Shown here: one piece after another, positions 15,790 through 23,539 of the stretch
Numbering within the stretch: the stretch's first letter is position 1
How the letters are laid out: the number at the start of each line of letters is the position of its first letter
Source: DASPUH01 sp964518505
Lineage (GTDB): Bacteria > Chloroflexota > Limnocylindria > Limnocylindrales > CSP1-4
Direction: 5' to 3'
Assembly (NCBI GenBank): GCA_964518505.1
Contig: CAZFGT010000003.1
Coordinates: 54,726-118,725 of the forward strand
Length of the DNA stretch: 64,000 bases
The notes under the pieces: generated by a model
Told to the model about the DNA's origin: nothing
Databases searched by the model: none
What the model saw: only the letters and a program-made list of their open reading frames with translations
Position numbers and translations under genes: made by a program

Positions 15790-16164
15790 TGGTGGAGATG
15801 GGGGAGGGTCGAACTCCCCGTCCAGAACCCTCAGCCGGAGACCACTACGAGCGTGTCCGATGGTTTGTCGTCGACCGCTCAGCCGGCCATCGGCAGTCTG
15901 CTGGGCAGTCCAGTCGCGTGTCCCTGGATCGGGCCTGGTCTCCGGGTACGCCACACTGGCCGGAGCTGCATCCCCGCTGAGTGACGCTTCCACAGCCCAC
16001 GGGGAGGAGGCTGCTTCCACGCTCACCTTACCGCGTTAAGCGGCGAGGGCGAGAGCAGGCTGGCGGTTGCCAGTTACTTCGTTTTGCCGCCTGTTTAACG
16101 AGGCCTGACGGCACCTCGGCTCGCGTTCCCCGGGGATCCGGCCCTGTCGAAACCACACATCCCC
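15790..16164 (-). ncRNA. ssrA: Transfer-messenger RNA (tmRNA)
   Basis: A 375-nt one-piece tmRNA. The 5' end GGGGATGTGTGGTTTCGACA and the 3' end GGAGTTCGACCCTCCCCCAT-CTCCACCA fold into the tRNA-like domain: a 7-bp acceptor stem (GGGGATG with CATCTCC, one G-U), an encoded CCA, and a T arm with loop TTCGACC. The tag reading frame ends at the TAA at 16036-16038 and encodes NEVTGNRQPALALAA or a slightly longer peptide, the hydrophobic ALALAA end being a typical ClpXP/Lon degron. The resume codon cannot be fixed by eye. tmRNA with SmpB frees stalled ribosomes and tags the product. It lies next to smpB. Confidence 0.95.
16036..16083 (-). other. tmRNA proteolysis tag reading frame
   Basis: Fifteen sense codons reading NEVTGNRQPALALAA and then TAA, inside ssrA. 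Reading one to three codons further upstream adds Q, RQ or RRQ; the exact resume codon is not determined. The ALALAA end matches other tmRNA tags. Confidence 0.75.
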
Positions 16165-16195
16165 GTAGCCGGTCGCTCTCGCGTCCGGACCACCG

Positions 16196-16224
16196 ATTCT
16201 ACGCTCGAACACCCGTTCGGACAA
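16196..16224 (-). promoter_or_regulatory. Promoter of ssrA
   Basis: On the minus strand TTGTCC (16219-16224), a 17-bp spacer and TAGAAT (16196-16201). Transcription would start near 16188, about two dozen nt upstream of the mature 5' end, consistent with RNase P trimming of a short leader. Confidence 0.65.
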
Positions 16225-16782
16225 GAGCCCCCGTGACCGACGGCGACTCCTGGGGTCCCGAGCCCGCCGTCGACCCTCCTCTCACCAGCCGTCGTGGTGG
16301 TACGTGCCTGTCCGACTCTCCCGCGCTCCGGGACACCCTCTCGGGCCCCTCCATCCACGCTGCGGGGCGGGTCCCTCCATGGGGTCTGCCGCCGCCGATC
16401 GCCGTCGGATGCACATAGCACCAAGCCCACTGGTGCGCGAGGGGGCCGCCGGCACGGAGAGCCTTGATGTGGCGCACCCCATCGAGAGGACAGGGCGTAG
16501 CGCCTGCAGTGCTGCTCTGAGCACAGGGTCACGGCGCAACGGGCCCCCGCGCCGACGCGCATCGCCCGTGGATCGATGTAGCGCGCCCATGCCTGGATCG
16601 GGCCCAGCAGGCCCAGTAGCCGTTCCGAACCCCAGCCGACGGAGGACGCTCGACTCCTTGTGGGGGCGGCTTGTGCGGGGAGCAGCACTGGACGCGATAT
16701 CGGCCAGCGCTAGGCGATCAAACGGGCCTGGCCTTGTGGCGCCGCGCCCCGAGGGATCGGGCCGTCCGGCATGGTCCTCGGC
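16225..16782. other. Gene-free stretch between ssrA and smpB, with long inverted repeats
   Basis: No reading frame here looks like protein on either strand. An 11-bp perfect inverted repeat, CAGTGCTGCTC at 16507-16517 and GAGCAGCACTG at 16680-16690, encloses ~162 nt, giving a 184-nt unit of about the size of 6S RNA. A shorter hairpin (GCACCA/TGGTGC, 7-nt loop) is at 16418-16436. Diagnostic sequences of RNase P RNA (GAGGAAAGUCC) and SRP RNA (GGAAGCA in domain IV) were looked for and not found. It may hold an unrecognised structured RNA. Confidence 0.35.
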
Positions 16783-17247
16783 CTAGCGCCCGCGGGCGAC
16801 GTCGGCCATCTGGCGCTCCAGGTCCCGCCGTGCATCGCGCTCGGCGATGGCCCGACGGCGATCGTGGAGCTGCTTGCCGCGGGCCAGGCCCAGCTCGACC
16901 TTGGCCCGGCCGTGGTCGTCCAGATAGAGCCGCAGAGGCACGACCGTGAGGCCCTTGGCCGAGGCCTTGCCCATCAGCTCATCGATCTGGCGGCGGTGCA
17001 GGAGCAGCTTGCGCACGCGCTTCGCCTCGTGGTTCCAGCGGTTGCCGCTGGTCCACGGCGCGATGTCGGCGCCGATGAGCCACGCCTCACCGTGTTCGAC
17101 GCGCGCGTAGGCATCCCGCAGGTTCACCTTGCGGGCGCGGATGCTCTTGATCTCGGTGCCGGTCAGGACGAGGCCGGCCTCGAAATGCTCCTCGATGAGG
17201 TATTCGTGATGGGCCCGGCGGTTCAGCGCCACCGTGGTCTCGCCCAT
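16783..17247 (-). CDS. smpB: SsrA-binding protein SmpB
   Basis: 154 residues with the complete SmpB barrel: ALNRRAHHEYLIEEHFEAGLVLTGTEIKSIRARKVNLRDAYARV (8-51), NHEAKRVRKLLLHRRQIDELMGKASAKGLTVVPLRLYLDDHGRAKVELGLARGKQLHDRR and a basic C-terminal tail. SmpB binds the tRNA-like domain of tmRNA; its tail occupies the empty mRNA channel. The genes for both partners lie here ~0.6 kb apart on the same strand. The ATG has a GAAGGA element 8 nt upstream. A 16-codon ORF and a stable hairpin occupy its leader. Confidence 0.96.
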   Translation of the reverse strand: MGETTVALNRRAHHEYLIEEHFEAGLVLTGTEIKSIRARKVNLRDAYARVEHGEAWLIGADIAPWTSGNRWNHEAKRVRKLLLHRRQIDELMGKASAKGLTVVPLRLYLDDHGRAKVELGLARGKQLHDRRRAIAERDARRDLERQMADVARGR

Positions 17248-17300
17248 GGGATGGATCCTTCAGGCGCGGACGGGAGCCCGCGGGGTTCCTAGACGCACGA

Positions 17301-17326
17301 ATGCCGGCCCGAAATCGAGCCGGCAT
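17301..17326 (-). other. Stem-loop in the smpB leader
   Basis: ATGCCGGC (17301-17308) pairs perfectly with GCCGGCAT (17319-17326) around a 10-nt loop. It lies between the small leader ORF and smpB. There is no T run on either side, so it is not a classical terminator; it could serve attenuation or act as a processing or Rho-related element. Confidence 0.5.
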
Positions 17327-17356
17327 CCGGTTGCTGGACCACCTGCGGGTCTTGGC

Positions 17357-17407
17357 TTAGGCAGCTGCCTCCCGCGAGGTGGTGCAGCTAGGCGTAGGGT
17401 CGATCAC
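17357..17407 (-). CDS. 16-residue leader peptide upstream of smpB
   Basis: A GTG-initiated ORF encoding MIDPTPSCTTSREAAA (first codon GTG read as Met), ending in TAA. Its start is preceded by AGGAGGTGAT (complement of 17413-17422), a perfect 10-nt match to the anti-Shine-Dalgarno of 16S rRNA, with 9 nt from GGAGG to the GTG. This is the best ribosome binding site in the window. A TTGCGC-17-TATCGT promoter lies just upstream. About 110 nt and a strong hairpin separate it from smpB. Such an arrangement suggests a translated leader peptide or regulatory uORF. I do not recognise the peptide. An alternative ATG in the same RBS gives only eight codons. Confidence 0.55.
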   Translation of the reverse strand: MIDPTPSCTTSREAAA

Positions 17408-17435
17408 TGCACATCACCTCCTTTCGTTAGGCGGC

Positions 17436-17464
17436 ACGATACCGGAAGGCCCGGCGGGGCGCAA
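17436..17464 (-). promoter_or_regulatory. Putative promoter of the leader ORF and smpB
   Basis: On the minus strand TTGCGC (17459-17464), 17 bp, TATCGT (17436-17441). The predicted start is a few bases before the AGGAGGTGAT of the leader ORF. Confidence 0.45.
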
Positions 17465-17512
17465 GGACCCGCCTCGAGCGCGGCGGCCCCTGGTCGCGGG
17501 CCCGTGGAACCC

Positions 17513-18832
17513 CTAGCCCATGAGCCAGAGCGGCACCAGGCTGGAGCCGCCGGCGGGCGAGCCCATCAGCGCCTGGATGGCGGCGTCGAGCACCGGATCG
17601 TCGCCGGCCGGCGGGTTGGCCGGCGGCGTGACCACCACATCGGGCGTCAGGCCCTTGCCCTGGATCCACGTCTTGCTGTCAGGCGTGAGCCACTTGGCGA
17701 TGGTCAGGCGGAAGCCGCCCATGTCGTCGCTGAGGGTCTGGAACTGCTGGATCACGCCCTTGCCGAAGGTGACCTGGCCCACCAGTCGCGCGCGCTTGGT
17801 GTCCTGCAGCGCCCCGGCGACGATCTCGCTGGCACTGGCCGAGCCCTTGTCCACGAGCACGACCAGGGAGACGCGCGGATCGGTGGCGACGCCGCCGGGC
17901 TGAGCGTCCTGGGCCACCTGGCGCCCATCGGCGTACTCCTGCCAGTAGATGGGCCCCGAGCCGATGAACTGGCTGGCGATCTTCTGGGCGGCATCCACGA
18001 AGCCTCCTGGATCACCGCGCAGGTCGAAGGCGATGTGCGTCACGCCCTGGGCCAACAGGGCGGCGAGCTGGTCCTTGAAGTCGGCAGGGGCCGTGTCACT
18101 GAACTGCGCCAGGTGGATGTAGCCGACCTGGCCGGCGTCCACCAGCCGGCTGTCCACCTGTGGCTCGGTGACCACCTGGCGGGTGATCGACAGGTCGAAG
18201 GGGCTTCCTCCGTTGCGCGCCAGGCGCAGGATCACGGCCGTGTTCGCCGGGCCGCGGACCTCCGCCGTGATGGCGCCGACCGTCTGCCCGTCGACCGCCT
18301 TGCCGCCCACGGCGACGATGACGTCGTTGGCCAGCAAGCCGGCCGCCTCGGCCGGTGCGCCGGGGACGGTGCGCACGACGACGAGCGAGCAGGCCGCGCC
18401 GAGGGGCGTGCAGCCCTCCGTCCCGTCGGGTGCGCGACTCGTCATGACGGCCCCGATGCCCTCGAACTGGCCCGCCAGGCCCGAGAGGGTCGAGGTCAGG
18501 GCGGCCGGCGCCAGGTATTGGCTGTAGGGATCGTTGAGCGAGGAGAACATGCCACCGAGCGCGCCCTCGATGAGTGCCCGCTGGTCCACCGGGCCCTCCG
18601 CGAAGTCACTCGTGATGGCATGGTACGCGTCCCAGAACGCCTGGAACGCGGCCTCGTCGGACGCCTGCGTGCCCGGTGTCTCGGCCTGCAGGTGCCCCAG
18701 GGAATAGCCCGACGCGAAGAGGGCCGAACCGGCCAGCACCGCGGCCACGACGAGCGCCAGGCGCGAACCAGGTACGTGGACGGGCCGGCGGCCTGCCGGC
18801 TCGGGATCGGGGGAGGCGAGCGGCAGGGACAT
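17513..18832 (-). CDS. S41 carboxy-terminal processing protease (CtpA/Prc type), membrane-anchored
   Basis: 439 residues. A Pro-rich cytoplasmic tail precedes one TM/signal helix (LALVVAAVLAGSALFASGY, ~25-43). The N-terminal helical region includes LNDPYSQYLAP (98-108), PDZ covers ~115-205 with the usual carboxylate loop, and the S41 core follows. The catalytic dyad is predicted as Ser333 in KGSASASEI and Lys358 in TFGKGV, with the family's 25-residue spacing. These proteases trim or degrade extracytoplasmic proteins from the C-terminus. It lies downstream of ftsEX on the same strand but has its own promoter. Confidence 0.92.
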   Translation of the reverse strand: MSLPLASPDPEPAGRRPVHVPGSRLALVVAAVLAGSALFASGYSLGHLQAETPGTQASDEAAFQAFWDAYHAITSDFAEGPVDQRALIEGALGGMFSSLNDPYSQYLAPAALTSTLSGLAGQFEGIGAVMTSRAPDGTEGCTPLGAACSLVVVRTVPGAPAEAAGLLANDVIVAVGGKAVDGQTVGAITAEVRGPANTAVILRLARNGGSPFDLSITRQVVTEPQVDSRLVDAGQVGYIHLAQFSDTAPADFKDQLAALLAQGVTHIAFDLRGDPGGFVDAAQKIASQFIGSGPIYWQEYADGRQVAQDAQPGGVATDPRVSLVVLVDKGSASASEIVAGALQDTKRARLVGQVTFGKGVIQQFQTLSDDMGGFRLTIAKWLTPDSKTWIQGKGLTPDVVVTPPANPPAGDDPVLDAAIQALMGSPAGGSSLVPLWLMG

Positions 18833-18880
18833 GAGACGCCTCGGAGGGGATCGGTGCGGGTCCGGACCTTGTGGGGCGTC

Positions 18881-18908
18881 AGTCTACTCAAGGCCGGCGA
18901 GCCTGCAA
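18881..18908 (-). promoter_or_regulatory. Promoter of the S41 protease gene
   Basis: TTGCAG (complement of 18903-18908), a 16-bp spacer and TAGACT (complement of 18881-18886), leaving a leader of roughly 40 nt to the ATG at 18832. Confidence 0.55.
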
Positions 18909-18933
18909 GGGACCCGTCGGCCGGGCCGCGCGG

Positions 18934-19824
18934 CTAGCGGATGAGGTAGCTGCGGACGGAGATCCAGGCGCCCATGCCGCCCATCAGCGCTCCCGCCCCC
19001 ACCACCAGGCCGACCAGCTCCAGGCCCAGCTGCTGGTCGAAGCCGACCGGGACCTGGGCCACGATGGCGGTCGTGAACTGGCTGATGGGACCCGCCGCGA
19101 GGCCCAGCAGGACCAGCGTGAGAGCCGCCCCGATGAGGCCGACGAACAGGCCCTCGAAGATGAAGGGCCAGCGGATGAACGCGTCGGACGCCCCGACCAG
19201 CCGCATGATCTCGATCTCGTCGGCCCGCGCCATGACCGCCATGCGGATCGTGTTGACGACGATGAAGAGGACGGTCAGGCCGACCATGACGAGCATGATC
19301 AGGCCGATCGTGCGCAGGACGTTGGTGATCGTGATGAGGGCGTCGACGACCTGCTGCGTCTCGTCGACGCGCTGGACCACGCCGGTGGACGCCTTGAGCA
19401 CGTCGACGACCGTCCCGTAGACGCCCGGCTCACGCAGCTTGACGTTGATGCTGGCAGGGATGGGGTTGGTCCCGGTGACGGCCGTGAAGTCCTGCTGGCC
19501 GCGCGCGCGGAGCGTGGCCTGCCAATCGGCCAGCGCCTGGTCCTTGGTCGTGTAGGTGACCGCCGAGACCTCCGGCAGCGCCTGCACCTGCCCGATGAGG
19601 GCCTGGACGCGGTCGGGCGGCACCCCGTCGTAGAGGTAGGCCTGCACATCGACCTTCTGTTCCACGAACGACAGGCCCGCCTGGAGGCCCGACAGCACGA
19701 TCAGCAGGCCGGCCAGGAGCAGCAGCATCAGGACCATGGTCACGGTCGCGGCGAGGCTCATCACGCGGTTGCGCCAGAGGCCCTGGAGGGCGCGGCGCAC
19801 GGAGAAGGCGGTGAAGGTCAGCAC
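18934..19824 (-). CDS. ftsX: Cell division ABC transporter permease FtsX
   Basis: 296 residues: an N-terminal cytoplasmic helix and TM1 (~20-45), a large extracytoplasmic domain (~50-165) containing the conserved VDVQAYLYDGVPPDRVQAL and EVSAVTYTTKDQAL, then three TM helices of FtsX type. The segment TIRMAVMARADEIEIMRLVGASDAFIRWPFIFEGLFVGLIGAAL is the family signature for coupling to FtsE. FtsEX signals across the membrane to peptidoglycan hydrolases such as NlpC/P60 or RipC-type enzymes; none is adjacent. It follows ftsE after 27 bp. Confidence 0.95.
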   Translation of the reverse strand: MLTFTAFSVRRALQGLWRNRVMSLAATVTMVLMLLLLAGLLIVLSGLQAGLSFVEQKVDVQAYLYDGVPPDRVQALIGQVQALPEVSAVTYTTKDQALADWQATLRARGQQDFTAVTGTNPIPASINVKLREPGVYGTVVDVLKASTGVVQRVDETQQVVDALITITNVLRTIGLIMLVMVGLTVLFIVVNTIRMAVMARADEIEIMRLVGASDAFIRWPFIFEGLFVGLIGAALTLVLLGLAAGPISQFTTAIVAQVPVGFDQQLGLELVGLVVGAGALMGGMGAWISVRSYLIR

Positions 19825-19851
19825 GGCCTGCGCCCGTCGCCCACGTGCAGC

Positions 19852-20601
19852 TCAGTACTCGCGGTGATAGCCGCCCACCTCATCGCGTACGACGCGGCCC
19901 TCCTCCAGGGCCACCACGCGGCGTCGCAGCGCGGTCACCACCTCCGCGTTGTGGGTGGCCATGAGGACGGTCGTGCCCAGCTCGTTGATGCGCAGCAGGA
20001 GCTGCAGGATCTCCCAGCTGATGAGGGGATCCAGGTTTCCGGTGGGCTCGTCGGCGATGATGATCTCGGGGTCGTGGACCATGGCCCGGGCGATGGCCGT
20101 GCGCTGCTGCTCACCACCAGACAGCTGGGCCGGTCGCTGCGCGGCCTGGCCGGTCAGGCCGACCAGGGCGAGGACCCGCTCCACCACCGGCGCGGCCTGC
20201 TGGCGCGGGGTGCCCGTGACCTCCAGGGCGAAGGCCACGTTCTCGCGCACGGTCTTGCTGGGCAGCAGCTTGAAGTCCTGGAAGACGATGCCGATGCGCC
20301 GCCGCATGAGCGGCACCTGGCGCCGCGGCAGGTGGGCCAGGTCCTGGCCCGCCAGCAGCACCGCGCCGGTCGTCGCCACCTCGTCGCGGATCAGCAGCTT
20401 GATGAGCGTCGTCTTGCCCGCTCCGGAGGGGCCGACGAGGAAGACGAAGTCGCCGCGGGGCACCACCAGGTCCACGTCCACCAGGGCGCGTTTCCCATTG
20501 GGGTACACCATGCTCACGTCGTGCAGCACGAGCGAGGCACGGAGGGCGTCCGGTTCCGGCGGTCGCGGCGTGACGGCCGGCGGCTCGAGCGTTGCGGTCA
20601 C
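19852..20601 (-). CDS. ftsE: Cell division ATP-binding protein FtsE
   Basis: 249 residues with an extra ~22-residue N-terminus before the ABC domain. Walker A is GPSGAGKTTL near 58, the Q loop is VFQDFKLLPSKTVRENVAFAL, the signature is QLSGGEQQR near 160, Walker B is IIIADEPTGNLD near 182, and the H loop is MATHN near 215. The KLLP..TV.ENVAFAL sequence is typical of FtsE rather than LolD. It energises FtsX. The GTG start at 20601 follows a TACCCT hexamer by 9 nt. Confidence 0.95.
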   Translation of the reverse strand: MTATLEPPAVTPRPPEPDALRASLVLHDVSMVYPNGKRALVDVDLVVPRGDFVFLVGPSGAGKTTLIKLLIRDEVATTGAVLLAGQDLAHLPRRQVPLMRRRIGIVFQDFKLLPSKTVRENVAFALEVTGTPRQQAAPVVERVLALVGLTGQAAQRPAQLSGGEQQRTAIARAMVHDPEIIIADEPTGNLDPLISWEILQLLLRINELGTTVLMATHNAEVVTALRRRVVALEEGRVVRDEVGGYHREY

Positions 20602-20610
20602 GGCGGCGCG

Positions 20611-20616
20611 AGGGTA
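20611..20616 (-). promoter_or_regulatory. TACCCT -10 box for ftsEX
   Basis: Minus-strand TACCCT ends 9 nt before the GTG of ftsE, consistent with a leader of only 0-3 nt. Confidence 0.4.
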
Positions 20617-20665
20617 GCACAGGCGCCTGCCGGGCCGGCCCGCCAGGGACGGCCGAGCGACGCGG

Positions 20666-21643
20666 TCAGCCCTCGCCCGAGGCGGCCACCTCCGCCAGGG
20701 CCCGCTCGAAGCGCGGTTCGGCGGCGTGGCCCAGGAGCCGCTCGAAGTGGTGCGCGGCGTAGGCGTGGAAGTCCACGTCCAAGGTGCTGATGGCCTGCTG
20801 GAGGACGCCCCAGGTGGCCTCGCGGAAGTCGGACACGACGCGCATGAGGGTCAGGCGGCCGAGGCGCTCGGGACGCACCGACCCCTCGTAGGCCGCCAGC
20901 AGGACCTCGTCCTCATCGATATCCAGGCCATGGTTGACGCTGAAATTGCCGAGGTCGAAGAACGGGTCGCCCATGCCCGCGTACTCCCAGTCGACGATCC
21001 GGACCCGGGCCCCGTCGTCGATGAAGTTGCCGTTGAGCAGGTCGTTGTGGCAGGGCTGCATGGGCAGCGGCGCGGCGACGCAGGCCCGTTCCACGCGTCG
21101 CACCACCGCCTCTGCCCGCGCGTAGGCGTCGGGGATGGCCACGCCGCGTGACGCGGCCAGGGCGCGATAGGCCTCGCCGATGCGATAAGGCACGAAGATG
21201 CCCGGGATGGCCGGCCCGTCGTGGATGCGGCGGATCGAGTCGGCGACGCGCCGGATGGTGGCCGGCTCGTGGACGGCCTCGTCGGTGATGGGCCCACCGA
21301 CGATGAAGCGGGTCACGAGGTAGCCCTCGGGTCTGATGTAGGCGGCCACCTCCGGACCCACGCCGACGCCGGCAGCCATCACGGTCGCCGCGTGCTCCAC
21401 CTCCCGGCTGATGCCAAGGAGGTGGGTGTCGTTGCCGCCCAGGCGCAGGACGACCGTGTCGCCCCCCGGCACGTCAAGGCCGCCGTCCGCATCGACGCGG
21501 TAGTTGCGGTTGGTGATGCCGCCTGAGAGGGTCGTCAGGACCAGGTCGCGGCCGGCCAGTTCGGGGACGCGTTGGAGCGCACTCACCATGGCCGCGCGGA
21601 GCTCCCCCGTGAGGAGCTCCCCGCTGACCGGCCCCCCGGTCAT
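20666..21643 (-). CDS. Choline/ethanolamine-kinase-like phosphotransferase (APH fold)
   Basis: 325 residues of the aminoglycoside phosphotransferase/choline kinase superfamily. TTLSGGITNRNYRVD near 40 is the nucleotide loop region of choline kinases, CHNDLLNGNFIDDGARVRIVDWEYAGMGDPFFDLGNFSVNHG near 200 holds the catalytic HND..N and the metal-binding D in the IVDWEYAG motif. The E-Y-A-G/D-P-x-x-D-L-x-N version points to choline/ethanolamine kinase-like rather than antibiotic kinases. It starts 18 bp after the permease stop, so they are likely co-transcribed, and choline or an amino alcohol is a plausible substrate. Confidence 0.8.
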   Translation of the reverse strand: MTGGPVSGELLTGELRAAMVSALQRVPELAGRDLVLTTLSGGITNRNYRVDADGGLDVPGGDTVVLRLGGNDTHLLGISREVEHAATVMAAGVGVGPEVAAYIRPEGYLVTRFIVGGPITDEAVHEPATIRRVADSIRRIHDGPAIPGIFVPYRIGEAYRALAASRGVAIPDAYARAEAVVRRVERACVAAPLPMQPCHNDLLNGNFIDDGARVRIVDWEYAGMGDPFFDLGNFSVNHGLDIDEDEVLLAAYEGSVRPERLGRLTLMRVVSDFREATWGVLQQAISTLDVDFHAYAAHHFERLLGHAAEPRFERALAEVAASGEG

Positions 21644-21662
21644 ACCGCGCTCGCCACGCCGC

Positions 21663-23294
21663 CTAGGCGATGGCCGTCTCGCCGGTCGCCGTGTCGGCCG
21701 CCACGTGCACCACGTCCACCTTGCCGCGCAGGGCGACGAGGTAGTAGATGACCCCCAGGACGACGATGACGCCCAGCGTGGCTTCGAAGACGGGGATCGC
21801 CGGCAGGTCGGTCAGGGGGTTGCCAAAGAACTTGAGGAACGTGTTGACGAACGGGTTCGTCCATGTGTTGCGCAGGTCGCTGCCGTAGATGCCGAAGATG
21901 TCGGGGGCCGTCCACAGCCCGATGTTGATGATCATCACGCCGCCCCAGATGAGGGCGATGATGTTGATGATCGTGCCGTAGCTGCGCAGCGAGAACGGCG
22001 CCGTCTGGTGCGGCCAGCCGCGCCGCCGGGCGAACAGCACGCCCAGGTTGCACATGAAGTAGGCAAGGTAGATCAAGCCGGTGGCGGAGATGGCCAGGAC
22101 GGCCGCGCCGCCGGCGCCGGTGACCAGGACGGGGACGGCGGCCAGGACGCCCACCGCGATGCCGGCGTTGGCCGGCGTCTTGAGCGTCGAGTTGACGTGG
22201 GCCCAGACGCCGCCCAGCGGCACCCGCCCGTCGCGGCCCATGGAGAAGAGCAGGCGCACCGTTGCGCCCTGGATGGCCAGGGTGCACACGAAGACCGCGA
22301 TGAGGATCACCACGAGGTACAGCTGCCCGAAGGTGAAGCCGTTGAAGATGTTGAAGGTCAGGTTCTGGGTCAGCGTGTCGGCGATGGGGAAGCCGAAGTT
22401 CTGAGCGCTGGTGGTGGCCGCGCCGAGGTCCTGGAACGAGAGGGTCACGGCCAGGAGGAACACGGCCCCCACGATGCCGCTGAGCCAGATCGCGGCCAGG
22501 ACGCCGCGCGGGGCGCGGCGGCTGGCGTCGACGGTCTCTTCGCCGAAGGTGCCGGCGGTGTCGAAGCCATAGACCACGAAGAGGGGCATCAGCATGCCCA
22601 CCAGGAACACGGCCAGGAAGTTGCCGCCGGCCAGGCCGCTGGTGGTCGACGTGTCGAACAGGATCGACGGTGACTGGTGGTTGGCAAAGAAGAGCAGGAT
22701 CAGGGCGAAGACGAGCATGCCCACGATCTCCGCCGCCACGCCGATGTTGTTCAGCACGGCCAGGATGCGCACCCCGGCCACGTTGATGATCGTGGAGATC
22801 AGCAGCGTGATGAGGCCCAGGAACTGCTGGTTGTCCAGGCCCGGCACGGCCGACGGATCGCCCAGCTTGATGTTCATGATCGTGGAGAGCACGAGCGGCA
22901 CCGTCACGGCCACGGCCGTGACGGTGACCACGCCGGCCCAGAAGTAGATCCAGCCGGTGAACCAGCCGAGGGTGCGATTGGAGAGCCGCTTGGACCACTG
23001 GTAGATGGACCCCGCGACCGGGAAGTGGCTGGACAGCTCGGCGAAGTTGAGGGCCACGAAGGACTGGCCGATGATCACCAGGAACCAGGCCCAGAAGACC
23101 GTCACGGGCCCGCCCACGCCGTACCCGACGGCCTGGTTGGTGAAGGTCCCGGTGGACACCGAGATGTAGCTGAAGGCGACCGCGAAGACGGAGAGGAAGC
23201 CCAGCGTGCGGCGCAGCTCCGGCTTGATGCCCAGCGATCGAAGGTGGGCGTCGTCCTGGGCGGCCTGATCGGCCGGCGCGGCGCCCGGTTGCAT
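21663..23294 (-). CDS. APC-superfamily amino acid/amine permease
   Basis: About 543 residues with twelve or more TM helices. After a soluble N-terminus, RRTLGFLSVFAVAFSYISVSTGTF and the G-rich helix AVGYGVGGPVTVFWAWFLVIIGQSFVALNFAELSSHFPVAGSIYQW form the conserved APC TM1-TM2 region. FVVYGFDTAGTFGEET (TM6 region) is typical of bacterial APC members that import amino acids or amines. The ATG at 23294 is 12 nt from an AGGAGG; two in-frame GTGs closer to it are alternatives. With the downstream choline-kinase-like gene it may form an amine uptake and modification pair. Confidence 0.85.
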   Translation of the reverse strand: MQPGAAPADQAAQDDAHLRSLGIKPELRRTLGFLSVFAVAFSYISVSTGTFTNQAVGYGVGGPVTVFWAWFLVIIGQSFVALNFAELSSHFPVAGSIYQWSKRLSNRTLGWFTGWIYFWAGVVTVTAVAVTVPLVLSTIMNIKLGDPSAVPGLDNQQFLGLITLLISTIINVAGVRILAVLNNIGVAAEIVGMLVFALILLFFANHQSPSILFDTSTTSGLAGGNFLAVFLVGMLMPLFVVYGFDTAGTFGEETVDASRRAPRGVLAAIWLSGIVGAVFLLAVTLSFQDLGAATTSAQNFGFPIADTLTQNLTFNIFNGFTFGQLYLVVILIAVFVCTLAIQGATVRLLFSMGRDGRVPLGGVWAHVNSTLKTPANAGIAVGVLAAVPVLVTGAGGAAVLAISATGLIYLAYFMCNLGVLFARRRGWPHQTAPFSLRSYGTIINIIALIWGGVMIINIGLWTAPDIFGIYGSDLRNTWTNPFVNTFLKFFGNPLTDLPAIPVFEATLGVIVVLGVIYYLVALRGKVDVVHVAADTATGETAIA

Positions 23295-23526
23295 CGTCAC
23301 GATCACCCTCCTGTGCCTCGTCGCATGCCGCGGCCCCACCTGCCGTCACGCGGACGAGCTCCGACCCGCGCCCCCTCCGGGCGGCGGGAATGGCAGCGGA
23401 GTCTACGGACGGTGGTGCACCGACGCAAGGGGTGAATTTCACGGATGTCGTGCCGTCCGGGGCCTTTTCGCACGATTCCCGCAGCTCCAGCCCGGTCGTG
23501 CGGTCGGTCGAGCCAGCGGTGCGCCG

Positions 23527-23532
23527 TATGCT
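23527..23532 (+). promoter_or_regulatory. TATGCT -10 box for the S33 hydrolase
   Basis: TATGCT ends 7 nt before the in-frame GTG at 23540, again the leaderless spacing. No clear -35. Confidence 0.4.
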
Positions 23533-23539
23533 GCCCGGC

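Noticed and set aside
16095..16688. 197-residue minus-strand frame covering the ssrA 5' part and the upstream gap
   Set aside because: It overlaps the tmRNA tRNA-like and tag regions and has no protein-like pattern.
17301..17326. Rho-independent terminator
   Set aside because: The stem is strong but no T run follows on either strand, so I list it only as a stem-loop.
17401..17425. CACCTCCTTTC resembling the 3' end of 16S rRNA on the plus strand
   Set aside because: No upstream 16S helix 45 sequence (GGTAGCCGTA or similar) is present. It is the complement of a perfect Shine-Dalgarno that serves a minus-strand ORF.
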